Shown here: piece by piece, positions 20,766 to 33,216 of the stretch
Layout of the letters: the number at the start of each line of letters is the position of its first letter
Position numbering within the stretch: position 1 is the stretch's first letter
NCBI GenBank assembly: GCA_019671005.1
Contig: CM033741.1
Span: 5,890,001-5,954,000 of the forward strand
DNA from: Hibiscus mutabilis
Lineage: Eukaryota > Streptophyta > Magnoliopsida > Malvales > Malvaceae
Length of the DNA stretch: 64,000 nucleotides
Direction: 5' to 3'
The notes under the pieces: generated by a model
The model's database searches: none
Seen by the model: the letters and a program-made list of their open reading frames with translations, nothing else
What the model was told of the DNA's origin: nothing
Translations under genes and position numbers: made by a program

Positions 20766-23700
20766 TTAGCCATCATATTCCCCTTGTGCGAACTTGTTTT
20801 CTGGATAGTAGACGGCAATTACTTGATTTCCACCAAATTTCCGACCATTCATTGCAGTTTGTGCTTTTTTGGAGCCTTCGACGTCTGAGTACTCCAGAAA
20901 TACCTAATCACACCGGAGAATAACAGTCAGTAAAATATCGGGGGGTTAAGGAAAATGAATAGGAAGAACATTAAGAAAATGTAAAAGGCATCAAAACTGA
21001 CCTTCCCGACACCTGGGGAGGGTTCTCCATTCGGATTTGGGCGTGGAATGACAACATTCACCAATATACCTGCATATTTCGTGTAAACATTTCGATTCCA
21101 AAAAGAGGAGGAAAAATTAAACAATTTTTGTTCCAAAGAATTAAGTTAGAGAAAACAGTTTCAAATATATATGGGTAGAGGGTTAGCAAGTCTTCTGTCT
21201 GAGTATGTTAGGCTTGGTTCTTTATAGCAGAATGTAGAACAAGAATGTGCTGTAAAACAGAAATATAAACACAAAAGAAAATTAATAAGAAAAGAGACAT
21301 CACATGTTAAAACAGAGGCATCAGATTGTTTAAGAAGGATCATACCGTATTTTCCGCCCTCTTGTCTCATATCTTCCACGATGTCTTCGTACTCATCATC
21401 ATCTATGAGATCATCGACATTAAGTGCTTGAGTTAAACACACAACCTTTGATGGCAAGCCTTGTGGTTGCAAAATAAGCCTCTGAGAAACAAAAAGAACA
21501 AGCAAATTAGCCAACAATCCATATCTAATACCACCAAAATTGCAAGAAATATGACGGTATATGATTTTAATAAAAGAATTCCGATCTTAACCTGCAAAGC
21601 AATCTGCTGCTGTGCATGCTGGAGTACACTCTCTTGCTCGGGTTTAGGCTGGATAGAACCCTGGTTTGCTCGCCTAACAGTGAGCGTTTTATCGCCCATT
21701 TTAATTCCATTTAGTGCAGCGCAAGCTATATCTGTAACTGACAGATCTTGATAAACACAAAATGCATAGCCTTTAGAGTTTCCAGTTTCTCTATCTTTTA
21801 CTAGATCAAAACCTCGAAGAGGTCCAAAAGATTCCAAAAGCTCCCTGATCTGTGCTTCTGTGAAGTAATAAGGAAGCCCACCCACAAATATCCGGTCAGG
21901 GCCCTCAAGCCCACCAGCAGAACCCGGAGTTAGACCAACAGCAGCTAGATTAAGATTGGGATTTGGCTGGCTTGGACCAAGAGTTGCAGCAAGCGACGGA
22001 TTATAATCACTAGGTCTCCTCACCTTCACCGGTGCTCCCTGAAAGGTACCACTCGTCAATACAATTTACAGAAATTAAAAGAATTTGACATCAAATCCAA
22101 AGAAAATAAAAATACCTCAAAGATAATCCCATCTAAAGCCATTGCATTACTAGCCTCCTCAACAGATCTCATCTCTACAAAAGCAAACTTCTTTTCGTGG
22201 TTTATGTACACATTAACAACAGCATCCCCTGAATATATAACAAAAAAACAATGAGCAGCTATAAAAGAAAAATAAAGCAGCTAGCTCACTCAAGTATAAT
22301 CCATGTGAAAAACCCAAGTATAATCCATGGAAAAATCAATGAGCAGCTATAAAAGAAAAATAAAGCAGCTAATCCATGGAAAAACCCAAGTATACCTGGA
22401 CCAGCAGTGTTTCCACCAATTGCAGCCATGACATGGCTGAAGAAGGTTGCAACCGACTGTAATAAACATTAAAGGTCAGTATTGGTTCTATTCAATCATA
22501 ACTGCAATATTGGTACAATAGTTTAAGGTATAACCTGCTCATTAGCAGTAGGAGAAAGCCCTCCAACATAGACCCGGCGAGCATGCCTAGTAGCCTGAAA
22601 TCACATGATAAAATAAAAAATCTCTGTAAGAAATTTTTTTCTAGGGACAGGTACACCCTACATAACATGCAGAATCCATCATACCTGTTGAGTCATTGCC
22701 TGAACTGGCATAACAGGGAGAGCACCAAACGGCTGCAGCAAACCAAAATTAAACAAAGTTAAAGCACATAAAGCAAGCTCATAAATATCAGGTGCATGAG
22801 AGCAATATATACCTGTCCAGTTGCAAGAGGAAATATGTTTGGAAAAACTCCAGGTAAGGTTGGGTTAGTTGGCCCAGGAACCTGGCCTGAAAGGAAATTC
22901 CAAATTCATGAGTATATAGTTATAAATCAAAGTCACAATTCTATAGCAGTGGATTTAGCCTTAGGACTTTTCGCATCATGTCCATGGCATATGCAAACCT
23001 CTCACAGTTTTAGAGATTGAAAAAAGAATCCATCGCAAGCTAAATCCGGAGGAAATATATAGCAAGACTACCAAAACAGGCAATAGTTGCCAGTTGAAGA
23101 CGTACAATACCATCAAAACGGGGTGCATTGATTCCTCCTTGTACATAAAAGCTACAGAAGTCGGCTCACGCCATTGCCTTCTTAAAAACAAAGAGAAACA
23201 TAGAAACAAACAACCAAACACCAAACAAAAGACAAAACCAAAGCCCTCTCAGTTCCAGAATTATTCACTTGGTAAAAAAATTTAAAACAATATTATATCC
23301 TTCCAAAGGTCACTGCTTAAAAGGTAATATATACAAAACAGAAGAAAAAATACAGCTTACCAAAACCAAATCAGTATTTTGATACGACCTTTCCACACTA
23401 GATCATCCAAAAACAAAAATAACAGTTAACAAGGTACAACAATTTTAGTTTTCATGAACAGCAGATGTACCTGCAGCAGCAGCTACCACAGCACCAGCAG
23501 CTAACATTGCTGAAGCTGGAGGGGCCATGTCAAAACCGCTAATCCTTTTGCTACAAACGAATGAAGTTTGGTACAGATATTCAGGGACCAGAATATACAA
23601 TTGAAACTAAATAAATTTTACTAATAATCAAGTTCTTTATGATCTACCTCTTTGAGCGTGAGCGAGATCGAGATCTTGACTTTGATCTGCGCTCAGATCT

Positions 23701-25264
23701 ACTCCTTGAGTGGGATCGGGACCGGCGCCTATATCTATCCTCCCTGTTTCTATCATAGTCCCTTCTTCTGTAAAATAACATTTCAGCAAAAGTAACTTGT
23801 TAACCAATAAAGATAATTAACCAGAAGAAAAGTGATCAAAACTGTTCCTATTATAGCTGAAATTACCTGTCATAATCTCGACTGCGGTAATAATCATCAT
23901 CATCCCTATCTCTTCGCCGGTCCCTTCTCTCACTATGTTCCCTGCTACGATCTCTATGATGACGTTCACGATCACGATCCTTTTCTCGGTCCCTATCCCT
24001 ATCCTTGTCCCTATGACGATCACGGTCCTTCTCCCTTTCCTTGTCACGCCCTTTCTCTCTCTCCTTTTCCCTGCTTCTAGAGGACTCTCTCTCATAATCC
24101 TGAGACACATACTAGAAATAGTTAAGGTTGTATTTAATTTATATCAGTAAGAGACCCACTGTAAAATTGCATGTAATTCACGATGATAAAAGCCTAAATG
24201 TATAACAGGCATAAAATTTGCATCACGAAAATTATTTTGCAAGAAAAAAAAAATCTAATTTCTCGTCATAAAGAATAAACTTAGAAGCTCGTACCCCATA
24301 TTTACTTGCATGTATCTAAGAGCAAAGCTGAGCCAAATTCTTTGAGAAAAATAGATTTGAGAACATGATTTTATGTACATACTAAAGATATAAAATAAGA
24401 CGAAACACCTGCAAAACATGGTAGATGGTGATATAAACATATGGGATTGCCCAACCCAAAAAACAGGTTATAATTACTCCCATCTCGACTACCATACGGG
24501 ATAAAAACAGGAACGGTAAAACTAAAGCAGGATATGTTATTTTAGTTCTGAAAAACATGCTTTAAAAACCTGACCTGTATAAAAAAAATAAAACTCCTGA
24601 TTTTATAAATTATGGTTCTTTTGCAGATGTTTATGTTAGAACAAAACTAAGTATTAGGTGCAATAGATAACGCTATCTGCCAAACTAACCAATTTTCAAT
24701 ATATATATAAACCCTAATTCAAAGAAAGCCTTGAACACCCCCCAATTGAAGTAACAAATGTGTGTGTATATATACACCCACACACACGAACTTTAGGTCT
24801 CCAATTGCTAGCTTTCTGCATGTTTTCTATTTTCTATTTACTCCTTAAGAAGTTTGCCGAAAAGGAAAGGCAAATGACGCAAAGTGCAATCACAATTTAT
24901 TTTAAAAAAAATATGCAACACTAATTATGTAGTAGTTCCATCTAAAAAAACATATTGTATATAATACATTTGATTTTCTTATCCATTCATAATTTTCCTT
25001 TTTGGGGGCTAAAACTAATAACAATAAATTCAAAGTTTTCAATGGAAAAAATTCCAACAGAAGCATACAAATTCCTTCAAACGAAAACTTAAAAAACGAT
25101 GGAACATCTGATGATTCGAAATTAAGCTAAAGTTTTCTCGATCTAACCTGATGCATAGAATCGTTTTGATCATCGGAACGAGACTTGGGAGAAGAACCTC
25201 CGCCATGACTGTTTTCGTGGTTATCTCCGTTTCCTTGATACCGCGCTTCTTCGTAATCAGCCAT
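20766..25264 (-). CDS. U2AF65: Splicing factor U2AF large subunit (U2AF65), 13 coding exons, 564 aa
   Basis: It binds the polypyrimidine tract at 3' splice sites in the nucleus and recruits U2 snRNP. Exons in transcription order are 25264-25148, 24099-23867, 23767-23648, 23550-23471, 22886-22813, 22732-22685, 22594-22535, 22456-22396, 22228-22116, 22038-21592, 21481-21346, 21069-21002 and 20903-20766. All borders are GT-AG, phases agree throughout, and there are no stops (1695 bp). Domains are an acidic/Gly N-terminus (MADYEEARYQG), an Arg/Asp/Glu/Ser-rich RS region (about 41-158), the plant linker ISGFDMAPP, RRM1 (about 229-309, RRVYVGGL), RRM2 (about 350-428, DRIFVGGLPYYF), and the C-terminal UHM-type RRM (about 455-560) ending AQGEYDG. 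The length matches plant family members. The first intron is about 1.05 kb. The intron after RRM1's first segment (22229-22395) holds a short duplication. This is the best-supported gene in the window. Confidence 0.96.
22248..22395. repeat. Direct duplication inside a U2AF65 intron
   Basis: The segment 'gagcagctataaaagaaa...aaagcagcta' occurs twice (near 22252 and 22341), with 'aaacccaagtata' and 'taatccatg' also repeated. The duplication fills most of the intron between coding exons 22396-22456 and 22116-22228 and reaches the donor side without altering the splice site. Confidence 0.8.
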
Positions 25265-25440
25265 TCTTTTTTTCTCTTATGTTTTTTGGTCGGAAATTTG
25301 GTAAGTTCGAATCCCCAATCGCGAATTCCCAAAATCGCAAACTCGATATGTCGGCCGGAAAGAAGAAGAAGCTAGCAAGTAAGCTAATTAGGGCTTTGTT
25401 CCCTTCTATTTAAATTCCGGAATTGGGGATTGTAAGTTTG
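25265..25440 (-). promoter_or_regulatory. Likely 5' UTR and promoter side of U2AF65
   Basis: The roughly 120 bp upstream of the ATG (25264) are CT-rich on the minus strand, as in many plant 5' leaders, then turn AT-rich. No clear TATA box was seen. It is assigned by position only. Confidence 0.35.
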
Positions 25441-26795
25441 GGCTTAATTAATACTTTAGTGTTAGTCTGGCCCATATAACAAAGGTTTTATATCTTGGGC
25501 TTTCTCTTATCATCGTTGTTGGGCCCATATACACTGTGAATGATCCGCCAAGCTTTACATAAATGTCTATTTACCATATCATTCATGTTTATCCTAACAA
25601 TTTCTTTAAATCTTCCTATTAATACCACCTAAGTAACTTGTTGTCGGTCAAAGAATCTTGCATTTACCAACAACCAGTTAGTCTAGCGAGACGGGATGAG
25701 CTACTAAATCTCTTAAGTTAATTGTTCGAATCTTAGTGTTGTGAATAGAACAACTAGATTAGGAGGGCTAATTAACCTCTGCAGTACTCGATCTAGATTA
25801 ATCAGATAATAGGTTAGATACTGATGGTTAAATAAAAAAATCTGACGTAGGATTTTATGTCAGAAGGTGTGAATTGTTAGGGAGTTATATTAGAAATTTA
25901 GGGGGTTCGAATTTATATTATCGATAAAAATATAAACAAATACATAAACTATATGAAAGCTTAGAATTTTTAGGGGATGTGACTGTCTCCTCCAACATCT
26001 CTCGTTCCATCCCTGATGTTGATACTTCATGCTCTCATTCTATCTTTGACGGGCAGCCTGTCGAGTGTAACCAAGAAAAGAATAAGTGCTTAGGTACATG
26101 AAAGGGACACCAAATAAGCAACCATACACTATTTACCATATACTGTTTTTTAACAATTCCTACTTAGGAGAATGGGAGAAAAAAATTACCTTTAATAGGT
26201 ATTGAACCTACAACATAAGAGAGAGGAGAGGGTGTCAACTGAGAACAGTTAACCACATGTTCTAGAAATTATTGATATTATTTATCATATACTAGTATGC
26301 ATGAAAGAAGTCAGAGTATCAACTGTTTTAGCATTGCTTTAATGGTGAATTTTTCAAAATTATAAGAGCTTTCATACAACTGTTTTAGCTAAGGCAAAGA
26401 AAAGACTAAGAGAGTTAAAAGCAAAGGTGTTGTGCCATGAATGAAGTTGGTATATGGGGGATAAGACCAAGATTGAGAGCATCAAATTCAAATATCTATC
26501 TATTTATCCATCTTAGCTCTTAAAATAAGATAAAAGCAAACCAATTTTTGGTCAAGTGTTTTTGATTTATTTGTTAAATCAAAGAAGAAAAAAGGGTGCT
26601 TCATTCATCAAGCTGACATTGATGCTTGCCACTGTGGAATTTGGAGTATGCATGGATTGATTGAGGTTCAACTGGAGAAATACAGAGAAGTCAAGATTTA
26701 AATGATAGCCTTTAAGAATCATAGGGATTTGTTTGCCAATTAAATAATAATAGATATCTTTTTCATATATAGACCGTATAAAATTTGTCTTGTAT
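25440..26795. other. Intergenic region with a possible SINE-like fragment, no gene seen
   Basis: 25680-25870 contains 'ttaattgttcgaatctta' (B-box-like) followed by 'ctagattaggagggctaatt' and 'ctcgatctagattaatc'. A related string occurs at 31200-31330, so this is an interspersed repeat. The rest has no recognised coding sequence. Confidence 0.35.
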
Positions 26796-26799
26796 AATC

Positions 26800-27022
26800 T
26801 ATCCATTGTGAGCCTAAATCCTATATCATAAATTTTAAACCCTAAATGATGAATTCTAAACCCCTACATAGAACTATTAGACCCTAAAAATAACATACAT
26901 AAACTTGAGTTTACACAACATTGTTTATTCAAATGTCATCCGTCGTATTTAGGATTTAGGGTTCAAATAGACATGATTATGCAAAATTTATTTTACATAA
27001 TTCGTGTATCAAATAATTACTC
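26800..27022. mobile_element. Weak telomere-like MITE (copy E)
   Basis: It contains CCCTAAA-like runs (aaaccctaaatgatg, agaccctaaaa) and a right end 'ttttacataattcgtgtatcaaataattac', similar to the family end 'ttttacacaacctgtgtatcaaagttttac'. The left end is poorly preserved. Confidence 0.4.
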
Positions 27023-27487
27023 GTAATAATAATAAAAAAGTAAATATATATATATTATTTCATCTCCTTTCAATCACTAACCCTGGTTATAAATTACATT
27101 AAAAGTGCATTGACTATAAAGATCTTCTGAATCCAATATATGAAATACTATTCACTTAAATTTAATTTATAAAAATATTAATATAAAAATAATGTTTCTA
27201 ACATTGAATAAGTGACTAGATTGCTTTTACACCAAGCTTGAAAAAGAAAAAGAAATCTGTGATTTTCCAAGGGGGCAACAACCAAGGAGTTGAAGAAGAA
27301 AGAAAGTTAGAGATGGTGACTAAGTTGCATTAATTATGGAATATGGGAACAGAGTGGAGGAGGGCAGATCTGTCGAGATGTTTGGGTGTGTGGATTGGAC
27401 TAACCAACCTCCTACCAGACAATCCCACTTGAAATTTTAGATATAATTAGGGTCCCCCATTTGCCTCTATCATTCAATTTTAAAAAT

Positions 27488-28005
27488 ATAGGGTTAATTG
27501 TACCACGTGTCTCCAGATTATGATCCTCGTTTTAAACTGGTTTTTAAACTTTTGAATGTTTCAATTTCATCTTCAAATTATAGTTCATTCTGAATCGATC
27601 TTCAAACTTTTGAACGTTCCAATTTCATCTCCAAACTATGACTCTCATTCTAAGTTAGTCTCTAAAATATTCTAATTTCATCTTCAAATTAATAGTATAT
27701 CCTAATCATATCTCGTGTTAATAAAACAGTTATAAAAATTGTTAATTGTTATGTAAATTATGTAATAAGATGATGAGATATAGATGATAATTTGAGAATG
27801 AAACTTGAACGTTCAAAATTTTGAGGGCCAATTTAAAATGATGATCGAAGTTTGGGAATGCAACTGAAATATTCAAGAGTTTGGGACTAATTTAGAATGA
27901 AAGCCAAAATTTGAAGATAAATTTAAATATTTAAAAGTTCAAGAATGAATTTAAAATAAGGATCATAATTTAGGAATGTGCGATGAAATTAACTTAAAAA
28001 TTATA
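27488..28005. mobile_element. Foldback element with long, internally repetitive arms (copy 1)
   Basis: The left arm (to about 27680) is built of repeats of 'aaacttttgaaygttycaatttcatcttcaaa', and the right arm (from about 27785) is their complement. The ends are 'gggttaattgtaccac' and 'gcgatgaaattaactt'. A second copy with the same plan lies at 44528-45063. There is no ORF. Confidence 0.65.
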
Positions 28006-28254
28006 CACGTTTCAGCCTTTCTTATTTTTTGATAATACCCCAATCTTATCATAACCCAATCTTCTAACTCTAGTTGGTGTGATAATACTACACATGTTCA
28101 CGGACTGGGTTGATTGGACAGTAATCCAAATATTTTAAAATGTTATGTTTATAAGATTTTATAATTTAAATCTAAACAAAATATTTTTAATATTAAAATA
28201 TGGCCATGTGAGGTTATAGTCACATTATTCAATTAAGTGAATTTGGTTCCAACA

Positions 28255-28712
28255 TAATTAGTATGGCGAGCAAAATTCGACTTAACTCGAAAAAATTAAA
28301 TTTTGTGATTTGACTTGATGTAAAAAGACTCAACTCATTTTGACTCGATTTGAAAAAAAATTCAAATAAAGTTTGAGTTATGAAATGGAAATTCGAATAA
28401 CTCAAAATTTTTAGTAATTAGTGGATTGATTTTCAAGTTCAAATCGAGTCCCTCAATTATGTCTTATATATATAATATCACATATAAAAAATATAAAAAA
28501 TATATGTGTATTGCATATGGTTATATAAAGCTGTGTAAACTTGAACTAATTAGTATCATAATATTATTAATGTTTACAATTAAATTTGAACAAAAATTCG
28601 AACAACTCGACTCGAAAAAAATTCAAATAAAGTTTGAGTTATAAAATAGTACTCGTCAACTTGATTAACTCAAAACAAATTACTCGACTCGATTGAATGC
28701 TTACCCCTAATA
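28255..28712. mobile_element. Repeat element with 'aactcgactcga' motifs
   Basis: It contains two near copies of 'gaaaaaaattcaaataaagtttgagttat' (near 28350 and 28615) and many tcgact/agtcga motifs, ending 'cgattgaatgcttacccc'. The layout is that of a non-coding inverted-repeat element. The boundaries are approximate. Confidence 0.4.
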
Positions 28713-28826
28713 ACTATGATTCAAATAGTGACATATTTGGGGTGTTTGGTTCACTAATGTTAAAATATTTTTGTAAATATGATTATCGAAACATAAGATT
28801 ACTTGACACGTTGAGTAAGCACATTT

Positions 28827-28977
28827 GGCCGGTTGGCTAAGCTTCTAATCTTTGTTCCTTCATATTCTTTTAGGTCATGAGTTCTAGATTTACTAGGAAC
28901 ACTCCATTTTCATTTCCCTAGAGTCCCTCATCCCCTCCCCTCGATTAGGATTAGAATTAAGATTTGACAAAAAAATT
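28827..28977 (+). mobile_element. tRNA-derived SINE-like element (plus)
   Basis: The head ggccggttggctaagc (A-box-like) and 'ggtcatgagttctag' (B-box-like) are followed by 'taggaacactcc', 'ttccctagag' and an A run after 'agatttgac'. It aligns with the inverted copy at 13507-13652. Two copies in one window make a real interspersed family likely. Confidence 0.6.
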
Positions 28978-29091
28978 GCTTGACACATTAATAGAAATAT
29001 TATATTATCTTGTTTAATTCATTTTGACTAGAACTTAATGTATGATGTTTGGTTGACAGACGTAAAATTACCTAAAAGTTTATTTTACTAA

Positions 29092-29092
<1 letters not shown>

Positions 29093-29125
<33 letters not shown>
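29093..29125. repeat. (TTA)n microsatellite
   Basis: About ten pure ATT triplets just left of the MITE at 29229. Confidence 0.9.
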
Positions 29126-29127
<2 letters not shown>

Positions 29128-29228
29128 ATAGAGTTTTTTTTAAACAAAATTAACATTTAATAGAAAGATATTAGTATGAAAGTTCATAAAAACTCTTTTC
29201 ATTCAACAACCAAATCTCGAATTTAAAC

Positions 29229-29898
29229 ATAAGCCATGTTTGACAATTAGCGGATAGCTGATAGCAGATTATATTAGATGATTGCATTAGCTGATTTGAC
29301 TCGCGGATTGTATTAGCTGATTTTATAAAAGTGTTTGGTAAAATTAACTAATAACTAATAGTTGTTTGATTATTTAAACAAGTAAAATGACATATAAGGA
29401 CATGATTATATTCGATACTTGTTTGAATAGTTTATTAGTTATCAATTTTTTATATCTATTAATATATAATTAGATTATGAAAAATAATTTTTAATATAAC
29501 ATTACTAAGCATATCTTAAGGATATCTATACGTTAATTTATTATTTATATAATTATTTTTAATATAATTTAATTAATTATTAAATTTAAATACAAATATA
29601 AATGTGTGAGATAAAAAAAGTATTAGTTTACAAATGCCACAATACAAATATGCGAGGTTAAAGAACTAAATAGAAAATATTAAATTTAGGTTATTTGGAG
29701 ATCTTTTATAATTGTTAGGGTAAAAGGGTCTTTATAACTCTCATGTCAAAACCTCTAATTTTAAAAAGCTCTTATTAGCAGCTTTTTCAAAATTAGAAGT
29801 TTCACCCAAATCTGCTCTTTACCAAATATTTAAATTAGCAGATTTGACCGGTTAAACCTCTAATTTTAGCTCAAACCGCTCTTTACCAAACATGACCA
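29229..29898. mobile_element. MITE-like element (copy 2)
   Basis: It aligns along its length with 16974-17930 but lacks the 280-bp internal duplication. It starts gccatgtttgacaattagc and ends ctttaccaaacatgacc, an inverted-repeat pair. There is no coding capacity. Confidence 0.65.
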
Positions 29899-30584
29899 TA
29901 GCAAAGGGAAAATTTTAAACAGTAACTTAATTTGATTTTTTTTTCAGAGCTCTTTTTTAAAACCAAACTCTTGTGGGTAGAACCGTGGGAGACATGTCCA
30001 TAACAAATGAGCTATCTATAATGTTACTAAACATTATCCTGTCTAATGAATTTGATACCCATCATGTTTAGTTATATGAACTTAGAATAAGGGACAAAAC
30101 ATACAAAAGTGGCAATTTGATTATTGTACCAAGCTTTTAAATTGACAGCGAGGTCTGAAAATTGAAAATAATTACTTTTAATCACTATTGTAGGAGTGTT
30201 TTTCTTAACTCAATTTACGTCATTCACAATATTAGTAATCGAACCTCTAATTTTACTTGATTTTTTTAAAAGATATATATTATTAATAATAATAGACATT
30301 GACAAGTGCCTTATTAAAAAATTTCTCTAGCCTAGATTGGATGGAAAAGAGAGCAATAAGTCAATGGGTCGGGCGAAACAAACACAAACTAAAGTCGTAT
30401 ACACTAGGGAAATGAAGTATCCGAACTAGAAAAATGAAAATTGTAAAGCACATCAGGTAACCTGCAGAGCCATAAGCACACCAAATATCTTACTCCTGTA
30501 CCACTATGCAGCTCGATAAATCCCTGCTCCAAGCTTCAGAAACGTGGGTACCAATCTGCATCAATTCATTCCATATTCCATACT

Positions 30585-30977
30585 TTAAGCATCGGCCATC
30601 CAACAAAAAGGAGTGGATCTGGAGACACCAGATTTGGCCAGCTTATCAGCAGAGGCATTAACTTCCCTAGAAACCGCACAAATGGAACAGTTCAAATCTG
30701 CAGCAATGTTCAGACACTCCAATATTAACGATCTGAACACTACAGGGGCCGAATTTGGATGAGCAAACCAATCAACAATCACACTACAATCTGTCTCGAG
30801 GATTAGTTTAAAACACCGAGACCATCTCGACTCGCGAAACAACATACACGCCTCTTTCAGAGCATATAATTCAGCTGATGTAGCATCAATATATCCAATT
30901 GGTTTGGAAAACATAATTAAAGATTTGCTACCATTGTTGTTTATATTTAAACATATTTTTCTATTTTTGACCGGCAC
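30585..30977 (-). pseudogene. RNase H-like (RVT_3) domain fragment, 130-codon open frame
   Basis: The open frame on the minus strand shows the RNase H-like layout: AELYALKEACML (catalytic Glu helix), LILETDC (catalytic Asp strand) and SREVNASADKLAKSGV (final Asp helix). The first catalytic Asp strand is not present; the frame begins with unrelated KNRKICLN residues. In the family this domain is the C-terminal unit of LINE polyproteins and of many host genes derived from them. No reverse transcriptase precedes it, so I read it as a truncated relic, although the frame is uninterrupted. It is distinct from the fragment at 5.4 kb. Confidence 0.6.
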
Positions 30978-31541
30978 GATTCGTTTGATTCACTAATTAT
31001 AGTCTTCATAAGTCGTAAAAAAATTATAAGTGAAATAAAAAAATATTTTTTTAAAACAATTTAGTTTGAAAAATTATTCAATACATATGTTTTATATTTT
31101 TTGTTTTCATATTAGAGATCTAATTTAGGATTTAGTTTGTAAGGTATAGAATTAGGGTTTATGATATAAGATTTTATTTTTAGGTTCCAAGATTTTAAGC
31201 AAGGTTATATGTTCGAATTTTGGCGCTGTAGATGGAGAAATCTAGATTAGAAGGGTCGTCCCTATATGAAGCATCTGCAAAACTCGATATGAATTAATCG
31301 ACCAATGAATTAAAAACTAGTGGTTAAACTAAAATATATATAGCAACAAAGAAGAAAAATAGAAGAGTTAGAGACCAAAAGGTTGGTGAAATTAATATTT
31401 ACATAGGAAGTATAATTCTAACATCTGATGATCTACACTCTTTTCATTTTCCCAAAACTAAAAATAAAAATTAGAGAAAGAATCCATCCTTCTGATGTAT
31501 AATATATATTTATATGTAACATAGAAACTTTGTTCTAATAT

Positions 31542-31808
31542 ATGCTCCATCTTTTGTTTCTTTTCTTCTTTACATATGTATATTTTTGCTTCAATTGTTT
31601 TTCAAGTTTCACCGCATTCATTCCAGCAAACAAGCATGGTGACACACCGCCGGAGAATACAGAACCTCGCCCTTTGCTCCTTCACCAGCCGGCTGCACCG
31701 CCGTCCGAACATCTTGCACGGGTTCCCCACGTGTCGTTCACAGAAGCTTCTGTTGCTGATCTCTTGCTTCATTTTCTTTCCCTGTGGAAATATGATGATT
31801 CAATCTAG
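31542..31808 (+). CDS. Uncharacterised small ORF in a GC-rich island (88 aa)
   Basis: I do not recognise the product. The ATG at 31542 opens an 88-codon frame. It begins with a very hydrophobic stretch (LHLLFLFFFTYVYFCF, residues 2-17) that could be a signal peptide or anchor, followed by a Pro/His-rich segment and a hydrophobic C-terminal part. The bases 31620-31790 are clearly richer in G+C than the surrounding sequence, which in this genome is a mild sign of coding. A second frame starting at 31636 (59 codons, Arg-rich) overlaps it, so the coding frame, if any, is uncertain. There is no domain and no homologue by eye. Confidence 0.3.
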   Translation: MLHLLFLFFFTYVYFCFNCFSSFTAFIPANKHGDTPPENTEPRPLLLHQPAAPPSEHLARVPHVSFTEASVADLLLHFLSLWKYDDSI

Positions 31809-31809
31809 T

Positions 31810-33210
31810 TAGGAAGAGAAATGAAGTTTGTTTGGTGGAGAGGAAGGAAGACTTATTGGGGTTTATATAATTTTGATAATGTTTAAAAGGACATGAATTA
31901 ATTCGACATGTAAAAGGACAATAATATCCCTCTATATCTTATTATCTATATCAATGTACTAGGATAAAAGGGTAATTTTCAAGGGGCCAGATGCTACGGC
32001 AATGACATCCCTATTGGTACAAAAGAATCTTATTATTATTATTAAGAGAAAATTAAAGTGGAAGCTACATAATCCTGAGGTTAAAAATCAATAATAATAT
32101 AATAAACTCTTGGTTAACGATTATTTATAAACACTTGTTAAGAAAATTTTGTTATTATTTTACGAAAATTTTAGCATTTTGAGTTATATTCATTTTTTAT
32201 TATTATTTGATTTTATATTTAAAATCAATCATATGAATTGTTTGAAATAAATATTTTCATAATTATATATATATTTACTATAACTTGCTCGGGTTTTCCC
32301 GATAAATAAAGGGAAAAACCTAAAAAATAGATCAGAGTTCCTTTTGGATCCCTCTTTGTGTGGCTACCAATTGTTTAACCGACGACTCTATTTGGATTTT
32401 AGAGGCAAAACAAGCATGCATGGGCACGTTGGAAAAATGTATTGCGCTAAAACAACAATTAGTAATAATAACAAAGAGAAGTACACGATAATAGAGAAGT
32501 TACAAAATTTATATAATGTGGGATATATTGTTTTAGAAGTGATTTGCATAAAATTATTTGAGTTGCTCAAATTTGAAAAAAATTATTTGCATAAATATTG
32601 AGTACATGCTTACAATGGAAATAAGGTTTCATATTTGAAGGTTGAATAGTGACTAAAGATAAGCAAAGAGTGTTGAGAAAATTAAGATGGGTGGATTTTG
32701 ATTTAGCTAAAAATAGCCGAGAAGAGTTTTAGCTAAATTGAAATTGAAATTGAAAGATATTTTATTCCTTCGTTTTATATTCTTTCATTTGAAGTTATGT
32801 TATTATTATTTTGTTTAATTAGTTTTTTTACGAAAATGATCCATGGTTTTATATGTTATTGTGGTAATTTTTTTTTATCTTTTTTGTGATACTTTTTTTT
32901 TTGTTTTTTAGGTTAGATTTGACATCATCTCTTCATATGACGTTTATTATGTTACATTGTTAATCTGTCTCTTCTTTGGATTCTCGAGATGGATATTGAT
33001 ATAGGTTTTCAATCACCCAAAACGTGTATACCTATAACATATATGAAAATATCCTATTAATGACATGCCCAATCCTGCAACAAGTCAACATACATGCATG
33101 AAAATATCCGTGTCGGATACACACATGAATACCTATAACATATGTAATAACATCCTATTATAACTGCAATTTAAACGTCGAGTAAATGAATAAAACAGAG
33201 AATAAGAGAG
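31810..33210. other. AT-rich intergenic region, no gene seen
   Basis: It contains short T-rich and A-rich runs and no convincing ORF. 32870-32910 is a T-rich tract. Confidence 0.5.
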
Positions 33211-33216
33211 GCTTAC

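Noticed and set aside
23817..24110. Arg/Ile-rich and His/Pro-rich frames overlapping U2AF65 exon 2
   Set aside because: They are other-frame shadows of the RS-domain exon, whose repetitive codons keep all frames open.
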